Under the pieces are notes generated by a model. It had not been told where the DNA came from. It ran no database searches and saw nothing but the letters and a program-made list of their open reading frames with translations. 61,788 nucleotides of DNA from Gnetum montanum (Eukaryota; Streptophyta; Gnetopsida; Gnetales; Gnetaceae): the NCBI GenBank assembly GCA_015680685.1, contig MNCI01003042.1, positions 204,734-266,521 of the forward strand. The letters are read 5' to 3'. The stretch's first letter is position 1. Each line of letters starts with the position of its first letter. A program made the position numbers and the translations under genes. Below are positions 37,018 to 48,445 of this stretch, in pieces.

Positions 37018-37037
37018 TTGGTGCCATTACTAGGGAT
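37018..37037 (+). other. Element 4 primer binding site
   Basis: TTGGTGCCATTACTAGGGAT directly after the LTR, the same site type as elements 2 and 3. Confidence 0.65.
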
Positions 37038-37179
37038 TCTTTTTTTTTGAAACATGAGCTAGCTAGGATTAGTGAGCATTATTAATATTGTTAGACAAAT
37101 CCCAATGTCGACATCATTCTTGAATTATATAATTACAAAAGCACACTAATATTTTATTTGTTTCCAAATTGTCTTCTTC

Positions 37180-39420
37180 TCATAGGCATGAAGATGTCAA
37201 ATTGCCAATCCAAAAATAGTGTAAGGTGATATATACTTATCCAGGTGAGTATGTGCCGAATTTTACCTTCATCCTACGCTAAGATGAACAACTGTGATGG
37301 TATGATATGGAAGGCAACATTGTAATGCCTTCCAATCCATTTGTTCCTATGATGCTACTTCAAACTCTTGTGAAGTTAGGCATCCATGATCTTCAAGAGG
37401 AGTACGTTGTACATGATTATGACTACTGGGACTACCATCCCACTAAAACAAAACACTAAAGAGATTGACACCAAGAGAAGAAACATGAGTTTATGAAGGG
37501 AAAATGGTTCACCAATCCCTTGTGTCTGTTGAACCAAGACAATAATGAGGGTCCTTTCTCTGAAGGCCTTCAACATAAAAATTCTCCATCCCTCAATATT
37601 AGTGATGGGGATGTGAATCTAAATCTACATTCCACTATCAACAAACTAGGTTTAGGGAAAGATAGTAGTCAAGGTAGGGGCTTGGACAAGCATCAAGATG
37701 ACAAGAAACCTATCAAACGTGGCCATGAAAACTAAAGGGGAGTTGATAGATACCATGGTGGTGGTAGTCCTCCATCCTCTTCATCCTCTTCAACCACATC
37801 TTCTTCTTTCTCTTCTTCTAATTTTGAAAAATACTACAGAAGAAACAATCATGATGGAGGTGGGTAGCAGAATAATAATACTAGTAGCCATGCCCACAAT
37901 AATCGAAGGGGTAACAAAGGAAATCATCGACAATAATGAAATAATGTTGATGATGAGCCTGTACTAGAAACTCAGAGCATGCTTAACATTGTAGAGGTAG
38001 TTAAGATCCCAACCAAGCATGTGAAATATCGTTGGATTAAGTGCTTAGACATGAACAATATCCCAAGATTTAAAGGGGGGGATATAACTCTAATCTGCAA
38101 AACCACCTACAAGCCTTTAATAATGTCTACATCTTACAAAACATAGAGAATGATTGGTAGAAATTAAAACTATTTCCTAGGACACTCATCAAAGAGGCTA
38201 AAAGCTAGTATCGGTCCTTAGATCTGAAATCTATCCATCAATGGAGTACAATGCTTAAGTTATTCAATGATAAATACCATACGTACTCCAAGGTGTCTAA
38301 TTTGAGAAGGAAAATTCAAGGCTAGAAATAGGGAACACATGAATCCTTGGATGCCACCATGGGAAGATATTATTCTCTCATACATCGATTCCTTGGCCAT
38401 GATTATTCTCAGAGAGAACAAATTTACCACATCATAGATGGGCTTAGAGTAGAAACTAGAAGAACTCTTGGGGTTTATGCATAAGGAAGACTGTTTGAAT
38501 TAAGAGCTCATCATATACAAAGGTTGATAGAGTAAGTAGAGAAAGAAGAAGGTGAGTCAAAAAAAGGAAAAGTGTAGAAGAATATAATACAAATCCTTTT
38601 ATCAGGAAAAGGGAGGTCGAATTTTGTGATGAGAAGGAGTCACCACTCAATAAGGTGGTGAATAGGAAAACCTTGCCTACCCAAAAATCTATTTTTAACA
38701 TTTTGCAAAGGTTGATAAATTATGGAACTCTTTGAATGAAAAATTTAAACCTACTATGAAGATTATTAAAGAATCCAAAGAGCAGAATAGTGATCACAAC
38801 CGCAGGAGATGGAATGAAGCTGAAAGTGCCTACTAAAGAGGTAAGGGCAAAGCTATTGTAGTAGAAGAAGTTGTGGAGATAGACTCTGATGATGATGTTG
38901 GATGTGACATTTGTCAATATGAACATTTAAAGGAACATTGCCCTATGGTGTTACATTTACAAGAATCTGGGATGTACGCATTGAATCCTCGACTAGTAAG
39001 GAGGCAAGCACCTAAACGATTATCTTCTCCTTAAGAAAATTCAAGGCAATTCCACTAGTAACATCAAGCTTACTATCCAAGTGGAGCTCCACCACACTCA
39101 TATGAGAAATACCAGTAGTGGCACCAGCTATAATCATGGGGAATGCCACCACCAAGAGAATAATACCCTTATAGGCAACCAAATCCATATGGGTACTATG
39201 TTCAACAATCCATTTCTCCACGAAGTTTGGTTAGCCATGCCTCATTCCAACATCACTATTATCCTTCATAGTACCATCGAACTCATTCACCATCAACTCA
39301 AGTGAAGCATCCATATCCATAACATCCTTTACATCCATCTACACACATCCCTTCACCCTCAACCTAGTTACCTCCTACTTCGTTCATGTAAGGAAAAATT
39401 TCCTCATAGCCGTAGTAATG
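37180..39420 (+). pseudogene. Element 4 gag (decayed)
   Basis: Homologous to the other gags. The N-terminal block GEYVPNFTFI is near 37240, followed by an acidic/Asn-rich stretch open at 37493-37735. The Retrotrans_gag core begins at MNNIPRF (about 38050), where a run of seven G shifts the frame. A charged helix is at about 38700-38830. The zinc knuckle CDICQYEHLKEHC (CX2CX3HX4C) is near 38900-38945, and a Pro/Tyr/His-rich tail runs to about 39400. The start codon is not clear. Confidence 0.72.
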
Positions 39421-39689
39421 AAATGCTATGAAGGTTGTAAATTTACAACTAGCCTTCTAGCTAAGTGGTTTAGATAATTGTTCTAGGAAATGACCATTGT
39501 TCTAATCCAATAGTCCTCCCAAACCCTCATAGGCTAATACAACTAGTTGCTCCATATCTCCAACACACTCATTCTCTACATCAAATATATTTGAGAATCC
39601 TTCAGACAAAATGCTACCTCAGATATATACTTTGATGCTAAATCATGCTATTTTTGATTGAATTAAGGATGGGAACCTTTCCACAAAAT

Positions 39690-40090
39690 GATCTAACTTG
39701 GGAAGTACTCTTATTTACTTGAAAATTGCAAGACATAAGCCATGTAAGGCTCTTCTTGATTCTAGTTCCAATGCCAATATCATCTCCTATGACATGTATA
39801 AGGCCTGGAGCCTACTACCTCTCAAGAAGAACAATATTCATTTGGAATTGATAGACCAATCAATCATTGTCCCTTTAAGATTAGTGGAGGACATTATGAC
39901 CATAGTTTGTGGATGATCTTACCTTGCCAATTTTCTTGTGATCAAGGTAGAAAACTGAAAAGGCAACTTCCCCATCATTATGGGACATGAATGTTTAAGA
40001 ATTGTTGATGCATGAATGGGAATTAGGGACCTCTCCTTGGAAATCTCCAAGAAAAATAAATTTAGATGGTTTGAGAAGAATTGAGTTTCA
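39690..40090 (+). pseudogene. Element 4 protease, active-site glycine lost
   Basis: An open stretch at 39698-39916 begins GSTLIYLKIARHKPCKALL and continues DSSSNANIIS, where the family motif is DSG; the catalytic Gly is now Ser. FPIIMGHECLRIVDA and the ISKKNKF segment follow with stops. Inactive by sequence. Confidence 0.72.
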
Positions 40091-40379
40091 TGCATTTCAT
40101 ACAATGATAACAAGTGCAATTGCAAGTAGAAAATATGGTCTATTAATAGTACATTCATCAAAGCATGCAATCAGTGTGTAAATGAAATAGATATCCAAAG
40201 GTGCTTGTATGTAGTAGCCACAAAACCAAAAGACACTTAGTGGCTAATAGTTGACTTTGATAGCAACACATTATGCATGAAACCCACTAAGAGCCTAACA
40301 TGTGCCTATGTCAAAGGCATGGATGAACTTGAGCAAGTTCATCACCAACTCTTTGATGATGAAGATGATGATACCTTTT

Positions 40380-43270
40380 AGGAAGAGTTGGAAATCCCTA
40401 ATAGTTTTAATAGTTTCAACCAAGAGCCCCTAGAGTTAAAAGCTCTACCAGCTGGCATGGAGTATGCATTTTTAAATAATGGCAAGCTTGTTATCATTAA
40501 TGCAAATCTTGCTCTTGCAGAGAAAGACAAGCTATTGAAGGTGGTCAACAAATAGCCAACAACCTTTACTTGGTCATATCCTAAGTTGATTGGAATTGAT
40601 CCAAGGATATGCCAGCATCACATTTGCATTGAACCAGCCATGAAGCCAAGAAGGCAGTTGCAAAGGCTGCTAAACCCTAAGTTGAAGTAGATCATTAAAG
40701 AAGAAATAGAATATCTCCTAAAGTTGGGGATAGTGAGTGGGTTAGTTCACTAGTAATTGTGCCAAAGAAATATGGCAAGTGGTAGGTCTACATCAACTTT
40801 AGGTTGTTGAATATGGAAACATTTAAATATCATTTTCCATTGTCATTTATGAACCAAGTGTTGGATACTATATCTAGGCATTGTTATTATAGCTTCTTAG
40901 ATGGTTATAAGATATAACCAAATCCAAATTATGTTAGAGGATCAAACCAAAACAACATTCATGAGTCCCTGGGGGACTTTTGCATATTGCAAGATGCCAT
41001 TTGGTTTGTGCAATGGCCCTACAACATTCCAACACCTAATCCTTGGTATTTTCAATAGTAAATTGGTAGTAGGATGGAAGTCTTTATGAATGACTTCTCT
41101 ACCTATGGGGCTACATTTGAGCAAGCCTTGGATCACCTTCGGAAAGTACTAAAAAGATGTGTAAAAAAAAGCTTAGGCTTAATTGGTAGAAAAGACATTT
41201 AATGGTTTAGAAAGGCATAGTACTGGGACACTGAATTACTCAGGCAAGGATTGAGGTAGACCTAGAAAAGATAAGGGTCATCCAAGGAATCACACGCCAA
41301 CTAGAGATAATCAAAGACATCTGATCATTTCTTGGACACATTGGCTACTACTGGTAGTTCATAGAGAATTTCTCTAAGATTGCAAATCCATTAGTCGAGC
41401 TTACAAAGAAAGATGCTCCATTCATCTAAACCAAGAATTACAAACATGCATTCCAACAACTAGAGGAAAAACTCATAGAAACTCTAATTATATGGGTACC
41501 AAGCTAGTCTAGACCATTTCACATAATGATAGATGCATCTAATTATGCCTTGGGAGTTGTGCTTACATAGTTGTATGATAAGAAATGTCCATATTACATC
41601 CACTATGCGAGTTGAAGTACTATGGATACATAGTTGAATTACATCATAGCTAAGAAAGAACTAATGACAGTGATGTATGTTCTCAAAAAGTTCAGGGACT
41701 CTATGCTTGGCTATAAGGTGTTTGTGCACATAGATCATAGTGTCATTCACTTCCTAATGAACAATCCAATGGTGAGCCCCCATATCATATGGTGGTTGGT
41801 GATTTTGCAAGAATTCGATCTCATAATGGTAGATCGGAAAAGGACTAAGAATGTGTTCATTGACCATCTCTCTCGATTAAGATGGAATAACAAAGAGGAG
41901 AAGAGCCTACTCTCTAATCAATTTTTAGACGAACTCCTCTTTATAGGAGTAATAAATGATTGAGTGCCTACAAAAATAAAATGGTACGATGGCATCCTTA
42001 CTTACGTTCTCACTTAGGGGATGTCACAAGTTCTGAACTTTAGAAAGAAACATTAGTTTTTTCATCGAGTTAAGTACTTCATGAAAATCAATGGATACCT
42101 TTACAAGGTGTGCGCTGATGGCTTGGTTCGTTGGTGTGTTTTTGATACAAATCAATTAAACATTCTCTAGGATGTTCATGAAGGCCCTTGTGGAGGCCAC
42201 TATGCAAGGGGATGCATGGTCATAAAAATATTGATGATAGGATACTATTGGCCAATAATCTTTAGGGACATCCACCAATTTATTTGATCCTATGAACATT
42301 GTCAATGAGATAGTGGGATGACCACTCAAATGGAAGGTCCTCAACATTGGATATAACTAATGAGCCCTTTGATATATGAGGCATTGACTTCATGGGTCCC
42401 ATCACACCTATGTTCAATGGAAAGACATACATCATTGTAGCAATAGACTACTATACTAAATGGACAAAAGTGGTTACCATCACTAATTGTACATCATCCA
42501 CTATTGCTTGATTTGTACAAAAAAATGTTGTAAATAGGTTTGGGGTGCCACGTGCATTGATTTCTAACAATGGAACTCATTTTATAGGTGTCACTTTTTG
42601 AAAACTCATGCAGCACTTGGGTATCAAACATAAATTAACACTCTATCATCCCCAAGCCAATGGTCAAGCAGAGATAACTAACAGGGATATTACAAAGATT
42701 CTAACAAGAACTATTAGCAAATATAGGAGAGATCAGAGCACAAAACTCAATGATGCCCTTTGGGCCCACCACTAAATATGGAAACTTCCTTTTGGCTATT
42801 CTCCCTATGAGTTAGTGTACGAAAAAATTCCAATGCTCCCAATTCAATCCAAGCTTTGTACACTCTTAACAACTTGTGATTTGAATCTTGACTTAAGTCT
42901 AGCACAAAAAGAAAGACTGATCAACCTCAAAGTGCTAGAAAAAAATCAATTAGTGGCCCTATCTTTGAATGAAGTACACAAGGCATTCAACAAGCAACAT
43001 TATGACCTTCGAATACAGAAAGTAAAATTTCAACCTAGAGATAAGGTTCTCTATTGGAATCCCATACATGCATCCCAGAAAATGAAGTTCTAAACATTTT
43101 GAAAGGGACCTTATATAAGTGATGGAACCTTTCCCTCTAGGGCCATGTTAATCTACAAAATTGAGAGCTTACACAAAAAGTAGTTGGTGAACATCCAACA
43201 AGTGAAACCTTTCCTAGAGCCAAGACAAGCCAATGCAACTACTACCTCATTTGATGGAAAACCATGCTCT
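40380..43270 (+). pseudogene. Element 4 pol: RT, RNase H, integrase (decayed)
   Basis: Pre-RT block (EPLELKALPAGMEYAFLNNG, about 40420-40480); RT blocks SLVIVPKKYGKW, FRLLNMETF, YSFLDGY, and FGLCNGPTTFQHLILGIF (open 40901-41089). The FMDD block near 41070-41100 is frameshifted. RNase H is open at 41634-41963 (IAKKELMTVMYVLKKFRDS and HIDHSVIHFL, with the Asp of TDHS retained). The integrase zinc region GPCGGHYARGC lies near 42190, and core remnants run from 42370 to 42690 in shifted frames. A C-terminal domain is open at 42815-43093 (FQPRDKVLYWNP). It ends near 43270 in ...VVWKMAIHVN, the equivalent of SHGGDGYQC in element 2. Far more damaged in integrase than element 2. Confidence 0.78.
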
Positions 43271-44650
43271 ATATTCCATGTCTCCTCCTTTCAACTTAGT
43301 TGTGTGGAAGATGGCCATCCATGTTAACCACACACATGGCTTCTTAGTTTTTCACTTTTTGTTTTGTATATTTTTGTTTTACACTTTGTTGATTTTTACC
43401 TCTTTTTGATTTTTTATTATATTTATTTTCTCAAATTTTTATTTTAGAACATTTTTAGTATGTTTTATCTTTCTTGAATACTTTATACATTTTTATATTT
43501 TTCATATGTTAATTTTTTTTGTGTGTGAAACTTTTCACTATTTTTGCTAATAAAAGTGCTTTATTACCACAAGACACAGTGCCAATGTTGCTATTTACTA
43601 ATGGTGATTTATGCTTAATGTTGTGATTGTTAATGTCTGGTTTCTATTTTTGAATTCTAATGTCTGATGACTAAGACATGGTTTATTTTTCATGGAATAG
43701 AGAGTGAGTCCACATCATCCACCCATCCAAAACCTCTATGGTTTTCCTTATTTTAGAAGTTTGAGATCCCTTTCATTAAATAAAATTTTAATAAATTTGT
43801 GACCCTTGGTAGTTTCCAAAATTGGGAAGGATTCATAGGTTTGCATAGGGTGTCACTTCAAGGGAACTCAATACTCTTTGTACTTTTCTACTTACTTAGG
43901 TGCTCAAGTGTTTTCATAGACTTTTTACCATTCCATGTTATCTAATAACAAAAAGTTGAATAAATTATTTGCATGGTGTGGTTCCCATCCAAAAATATAG
44001 AAAAAAAAAACAATAAAAAAACCATGATGGAAATTCAAAGCACACCCCTTAGACAAATAAATAGGCTACAAGCACCAGGTATGGAACTAGAAAGACATGT
44101 TACCCATTTCTGAAGGTCCCCTCTAACTAAGGCCCTCTCTCACTTCATTCTTCCTTCTCTTCTCTTTATGGAATGGTGGTTGTTCTATGGGATTGCTCTT
44201 GTGTCTTGAGGGGATGGATTGGTCTTGGAGTGGTGATGCCAAGTCACTGAAAGAGGTTGGTTTTGGTTTGGACTAAGGATGGATCTTCTTAGGTCATTTT
44301 AAATACAAACTTCACAAGGGACTTCTTATGGCCTTAATTTAGGTTTCCATCCCACCTTCTTAGTCATCCATCTATGCATCTTATAACTCACCTCACTGTT
44401 GATTTCCATGTTATGCTCAATGTCTTAGTTTTATGTGTTGGAATTCTTAGATAGATTATTTCTAGTTGGTCTTTAAATTTTCATGATCATTAATTGACTA
44501 TGGGATCCATGGATTCCTTAGTTAAGATTATGCAAGGGCAAAAATGCCATGTGCCTACTATGGGGAGGACCCACTTGCCTATCTCTTGGTTTGGATAGTT
44601 AAGTCCCTTATCTTAGACATTGCTACAATCCTATCTTTTGTGTACCACAT
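43271..44650 (+). other. Element 4, first part of the 3' untranslated region
   Basis: Homologous to the 3' region of elements 1-3 (same GAGTCCACATCATCCA and GGGGAGGACCCACTTG landmarks), then diverges near 44650, where the extra segment begins. No long frame. Confidence 0.6.
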
Positions 44651-44860
44651 TGTACATCTAGGTCCATGCTCCTTAAAACCTTCATATCACTACATTCTCC
44701 AACCATTTTCTCAATTTTCTAAATTTTCAAAGCTCTAATAGCCTCTTCTACCATTTTCATCATGTTTGTGGCTTTTTAGGCTTTCATTTAACAACAATTT
44801 CACTCAAAAACTCCTTGTATTTTAAAAGTTTAACTAAAGTCAATAGTGATCAACAACCAC

Positions 44861-44935
44861 ATTGACTAGGCCTAATCGACATAGTTGACCCCGTTGACTA
44901 GGCCCCGTTAACAAAATGCAAAAATTCTATAAATA
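44861..44935 (+). promoter_or_regulatory. Internal promoter-like block: U3 minisatellite units plus TATA box
   Basis: Two units of the same 14-bp repeat that fills this element's U3 (ATTGACTAGGCCTA at 44861-44874 and GTTGACTAGGCCCC at 44893-44906, with an 18-base imperfect unit between them) are followed 21 bp later by TATAAATA (44928-44935). It lies upstream of the extra ORF and points the same way. Promoter activity is inferred from layout only. Confidence 0.5.
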
Positions 44936-45084
44936 CCACTGAATAGTTTGCAACTTTTTTGTCATTTGCTTCATAATAAGTGGGGAGATTTTGCCATTTT
45001 TCAAAGCCTAGAACCTTCCAAAGCCCATAACTTTCCAACTGTTTGTCCAAATTACTCTGTTCTTTGATCTTGTAGCTACTAAAG

Positions 45085-45388
45085 GTAAGCTCTTCATCAT
45101 GGGGGCTACAAACCTTAACGTTTTTAACAAAAAATTTTTGTTCCCCAAAGGGTTAATAAATACAACAATAATGAAAGCCATTAATTTTTGGGAGTTTTAC
45201 CCTTTTAACATCCTACGGTATGACTATAATGATTTATCAACATCAAAATAATTAATTAAATAATTAAAATTGATCAAATCAACTATAATCATAACTTATC
45301 TAGGTGTAACCTTCTTAACAAGATAAGGTATTCCAATTTTTTCATGGTACACAATAATTGCTAACCCATGGTCATGTTGTGATTATAG
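45085..45388 (+). other. Putative 5'-leader intron before the extra ORF
   Basis: A canonical donor (CTAAAG/GTAAGC) at 45085 and an acceptor (GTGATTATAG/ATG) at 45387-45388 bracket 304 bp of AT-rich sequence. The acceptor is immediately followed by the ATG that opens the extra ORF. The splice sites are read by eye; no transcript evidence. Confidence 0.4.
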
Positions 45389-48238
45389 ATGACACCAAGA
45401 CTGAAACAACTATAGGAAAGAGAACCCTCTCAACCAAGAGAGAAATAACTTAGAATTGGAAGGGGCCAACAAGCATAAGCCCAGGAATAGGTAGAGGAAA
45501 CCCATGCAATGGGACCTCTTTGGGAGGAGCCCAAGGTGGAATCTATTAGATAGATTCCCAAAGAAGAGGTTGTAACAGAATAATCCCAGCAAGGAGAGGC
45601 ACCAGGGCCTATACTGAGACTTAAAGTCACATTAACACAAGCTTGCCTCTACATAATTAGGCTCAGTGATGTTCAATGCTCAATTCTCTAGGAACTAAAC
45701 TTTAGGCCATTCTTGGAGCATGCTCTAGTAGAAGTGAACACACAATTGCAAACCTCTCTCATGTAGTCAATCATCACTTCCAATGGGAAGTGGCACATGG
45801 GAGAGATGTACCTCTTCTAGAACAATAAAAGGGTAGGCTCCATGGTGAAGATTAAGGATATTTAAGTGTCCTACTTGGCTAAAGCCATTACACAAGATCT
45901 TGGGCTGCCTAATTCTAGGACACAATTGGTAGAGGTGTCTACGCAAGCTAACCTAGAGGCTAAAAAGGAGTGGACTCAACGGTATTATGGGATTGACCAT
46001 AAGGAGTTTGGTGCTTACACTAGTGAAATGCATATACTTTAAGATAGAGGCCTATCACCTCAATCTAATGGTGAGGCCTAGTAAGGTGACTACCTTCTTT
46101 GACTGAGCATGCATCACTCTAAGTGAAAGATTTCTAGCAAACCTTTCATAATTGATCTATCTAAAGATAAAAAATCACTTCAAAGAAAATAAACTTGGAA
46201 GAAAAACCTTGCCTTTCCCATGTCTCATTCGAAAACTTTGCAAAAAAGTAGGGATAATCTGCTACATAAATGATATGATCAAACATACTCCCATTGCCTC
46301 TTGGTCCAAGATGATGAAGGAAAAGACACTTGCCATGTCCAAGGAAGAGGAACAACAATAATCACCTCCATCACCCACTTAAGAAATAATGCCAAAGGCC
46401 CACACAGCCATTGAGTGCTTGGGTGAAATCCAAGAATAACTCTTGTGTGAGCATGAGTAGTGAGCAGGAACAAGTGGTGGAGATCCATCTGTATATCGAC
46501 TAGCAATGAGTCACCTTAATGAAGTGGCTCAAACAATTAGTCAGATAGAAGAAAGTGGCCCAATATTCTTAGCCCAACGAATGTAGCTACCTATAACATC
46601 AAATCCCAATGCTTGAGAGGTGACAATGTCTCTATCTCAACACCATTTATTCTCAAAAATATCTAGGAATGTTGCATCCTTTTTGGTGCACTTGGAGGAA
46701 GGCAAAGAGGTAATTGTACTGGTGATGTAACACCAAGGATAGGAGATGGTTGTAGAAGTGGTTGCTGACCAAATTGTAGAAGCACTTAATGCACCTACAA
46801 CATTTTTACTAGATGTATTTACACTTTGAGACATGCAGACATTTGTAGGAACTATTAGTGGAAGATTAAGTGTAGGATAGCATGAAGAGTTGCTAAACTG
46901 ATTAGTGGGGATTAGGCAACTAATTTTGAACATCTTTGATTTTATGGATAACATTACTACAACCTAGTCAAAGTTGCTTGAAGCAAAGGGCAAATGAATT
47001 ATCTTAAAAGGGAAACTTGAAATGGCTTAAGCACAAAATCAATGCTTGGCCGTAGAGGTTGCTAAACTGCATGCTCATTTTGTTGATCTTGCACTCCTTA
47101 GCCCTACAATGACTAGAGATGAATCTTTTCAACAGCTTCAAGAAAAATTAAAACAAGCTAAGGAGGGAATGTTATTGACCATCTTTAACTAGTTAGTAGT
47201 AGAAGCAAAAACCTACTTAGCTAAAAAGGACTTGGTTCAGATGCACTAAGAAAATGAAATACTAACCATAGAAAACCATTGCTTGTGAAATGTTGATATA
47301 CAAAAATAACAAATGTAGAAATTTATTCATCAATAGTAGGAGTAGCTTGCTAGCGTGAACACAGAAGTGAGGAAATTGGTCATAGAGAATTGTAATATGT
47401 CTATGGAGGAAGTCCATGCCTTATGCTAGAAATCTACCATTGAAATCGCTGCTTGAAAAAATGAGGCTCTCAAATTTGAGAGAGTAAAGAATCACTACCA
47501 TGACTAGGTTGGCTTATAGAAAGAAGTAAATGAGAAAAATATCCAATTAGCTAAGGGAAAAGTAAATGAGGCCCTCTAGCAACTCTAGCAAGGAAGAGAG
47601 GTGTGGCAACCCATTGTTGATGGGATAGATGCCTATAACAAAGTGGAGATCTACCTGAAGGAGTTGCAAATTGAAGAAATGATAGAGTATATGAAACTAG
47701 CTAATGTTTGATATGAAAACCTAGCAATGCTGACTATTGAACGACCATAATCAAAACTCAAAAAATAGGTGGCTAGCTCATACTTGCTATATGAGGTCGA
47801 GTTCAAGCACTATAAGGACACCAAGCAAAAGCTTGAGATGGCAAACATTGAACTTGAAGTTCTCAGGGCACAATTCATCGATCAATGATCAACTGCTAAT
47901 AACTTGGCTAGGAGAATGAATGATTACTAGGAGCTACAAAATGCAATCAGGGTGTTTGACATCAAGTGCTAGTTCATCAATGTTGAAAAAGCTATTCCCA
48001 ACAATTCCCTGTCCTTGGGATGTGCCCATTCTAGCCTACATTGGCAAAGTTGCATGGATTGTGCACAATCCTAAGGAGTAAGGAGGAGAAAATGAAAGCA
48101 TTGTTGGATGCTTTTCACCTCTCACCAGAAGTTGCTGTAGCAGCTGGATAGCCACAATAACCTCGACTGCCACATGTGCCTAAACTTGGAGAAGGTCCGT
48201 TAGAGCTTCAGGAGCCTCCACTACTTGGGATTGTGTGA
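45389..48238 (+). pseudogene. Extra ORF downstream of pol in element 4 (decayed, about 950 codons)
   Basis: Starts at ATG 45389 (MTPRLKQL) directly after a splice-acceptor-like AG. The first frame runs to about 46025, then a +1 shift leads into one frame that can be followed for about 1.9 kb (46.03-47.95 kb). A further shift leads to a Pro/Leu-rich end and TGA at 48236-48238. Most in-frame stops are TAG or TAA where CAG/CAA would fit. The block RKTLPFPCLIRKLCKKVGI (about 46200-46255) resembles the end of the 'putative plant transposon protein' domain found in ORFs of plant gypsy elements (from memory, unverified). The second half (about 47000-47880) is rich in E, K, L and Q with long helical, coiled-coil-like stretches. 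It sits where Athila relatives carry their env-like ORF. No transmembrane segment is evident. Function unknown. Confidence 0.55.
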
Positions 48239-48445
48239 TCTTTTCAAATAGTCTTCATGACATCAAAGGACATGATGTCTTCCATTTTCTTTCATGAACA
48301 CTACAATTTGTAATTTTGTTGGTCCATACACCCAAGCACTTAGTTTTGTCAAATAGTCTTGTTGAGTCATGTGCTAATCAATAATTCCATACCTTCCCAA
48401 TTTTGTAAAGAACTGAATGGTGAGTTTTCACTCAAACGTGGGGTA
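48239..48445 (+). other. Element 4, end of the 3' region and purine tract
   Basis: Sequence again homologous to elements 1-3 (CCATACCTTCC and TTTTGTAAAGAACT landmarks). Ends in the purine-rich tract ACGTGGGGTA (48436-48445) before the LTR. Confidence 0.65.

Noticed and set aside
39446-39505. tRNA-like string (TAGCTAAGTGG ... GTTCTAATCC) inside element 4 gag
   Set aside because: It aligns with the gag tail of element 3, which has no such boxes, so the resemblance arose by substitution. The A-to-B spacing is also short.
43490-43560. Possible host gene or RNA in the T-rich run after element 4 integrase
   Set aside because: The same T-rich 3' region occurs in elements 1-3; it is part of the element.
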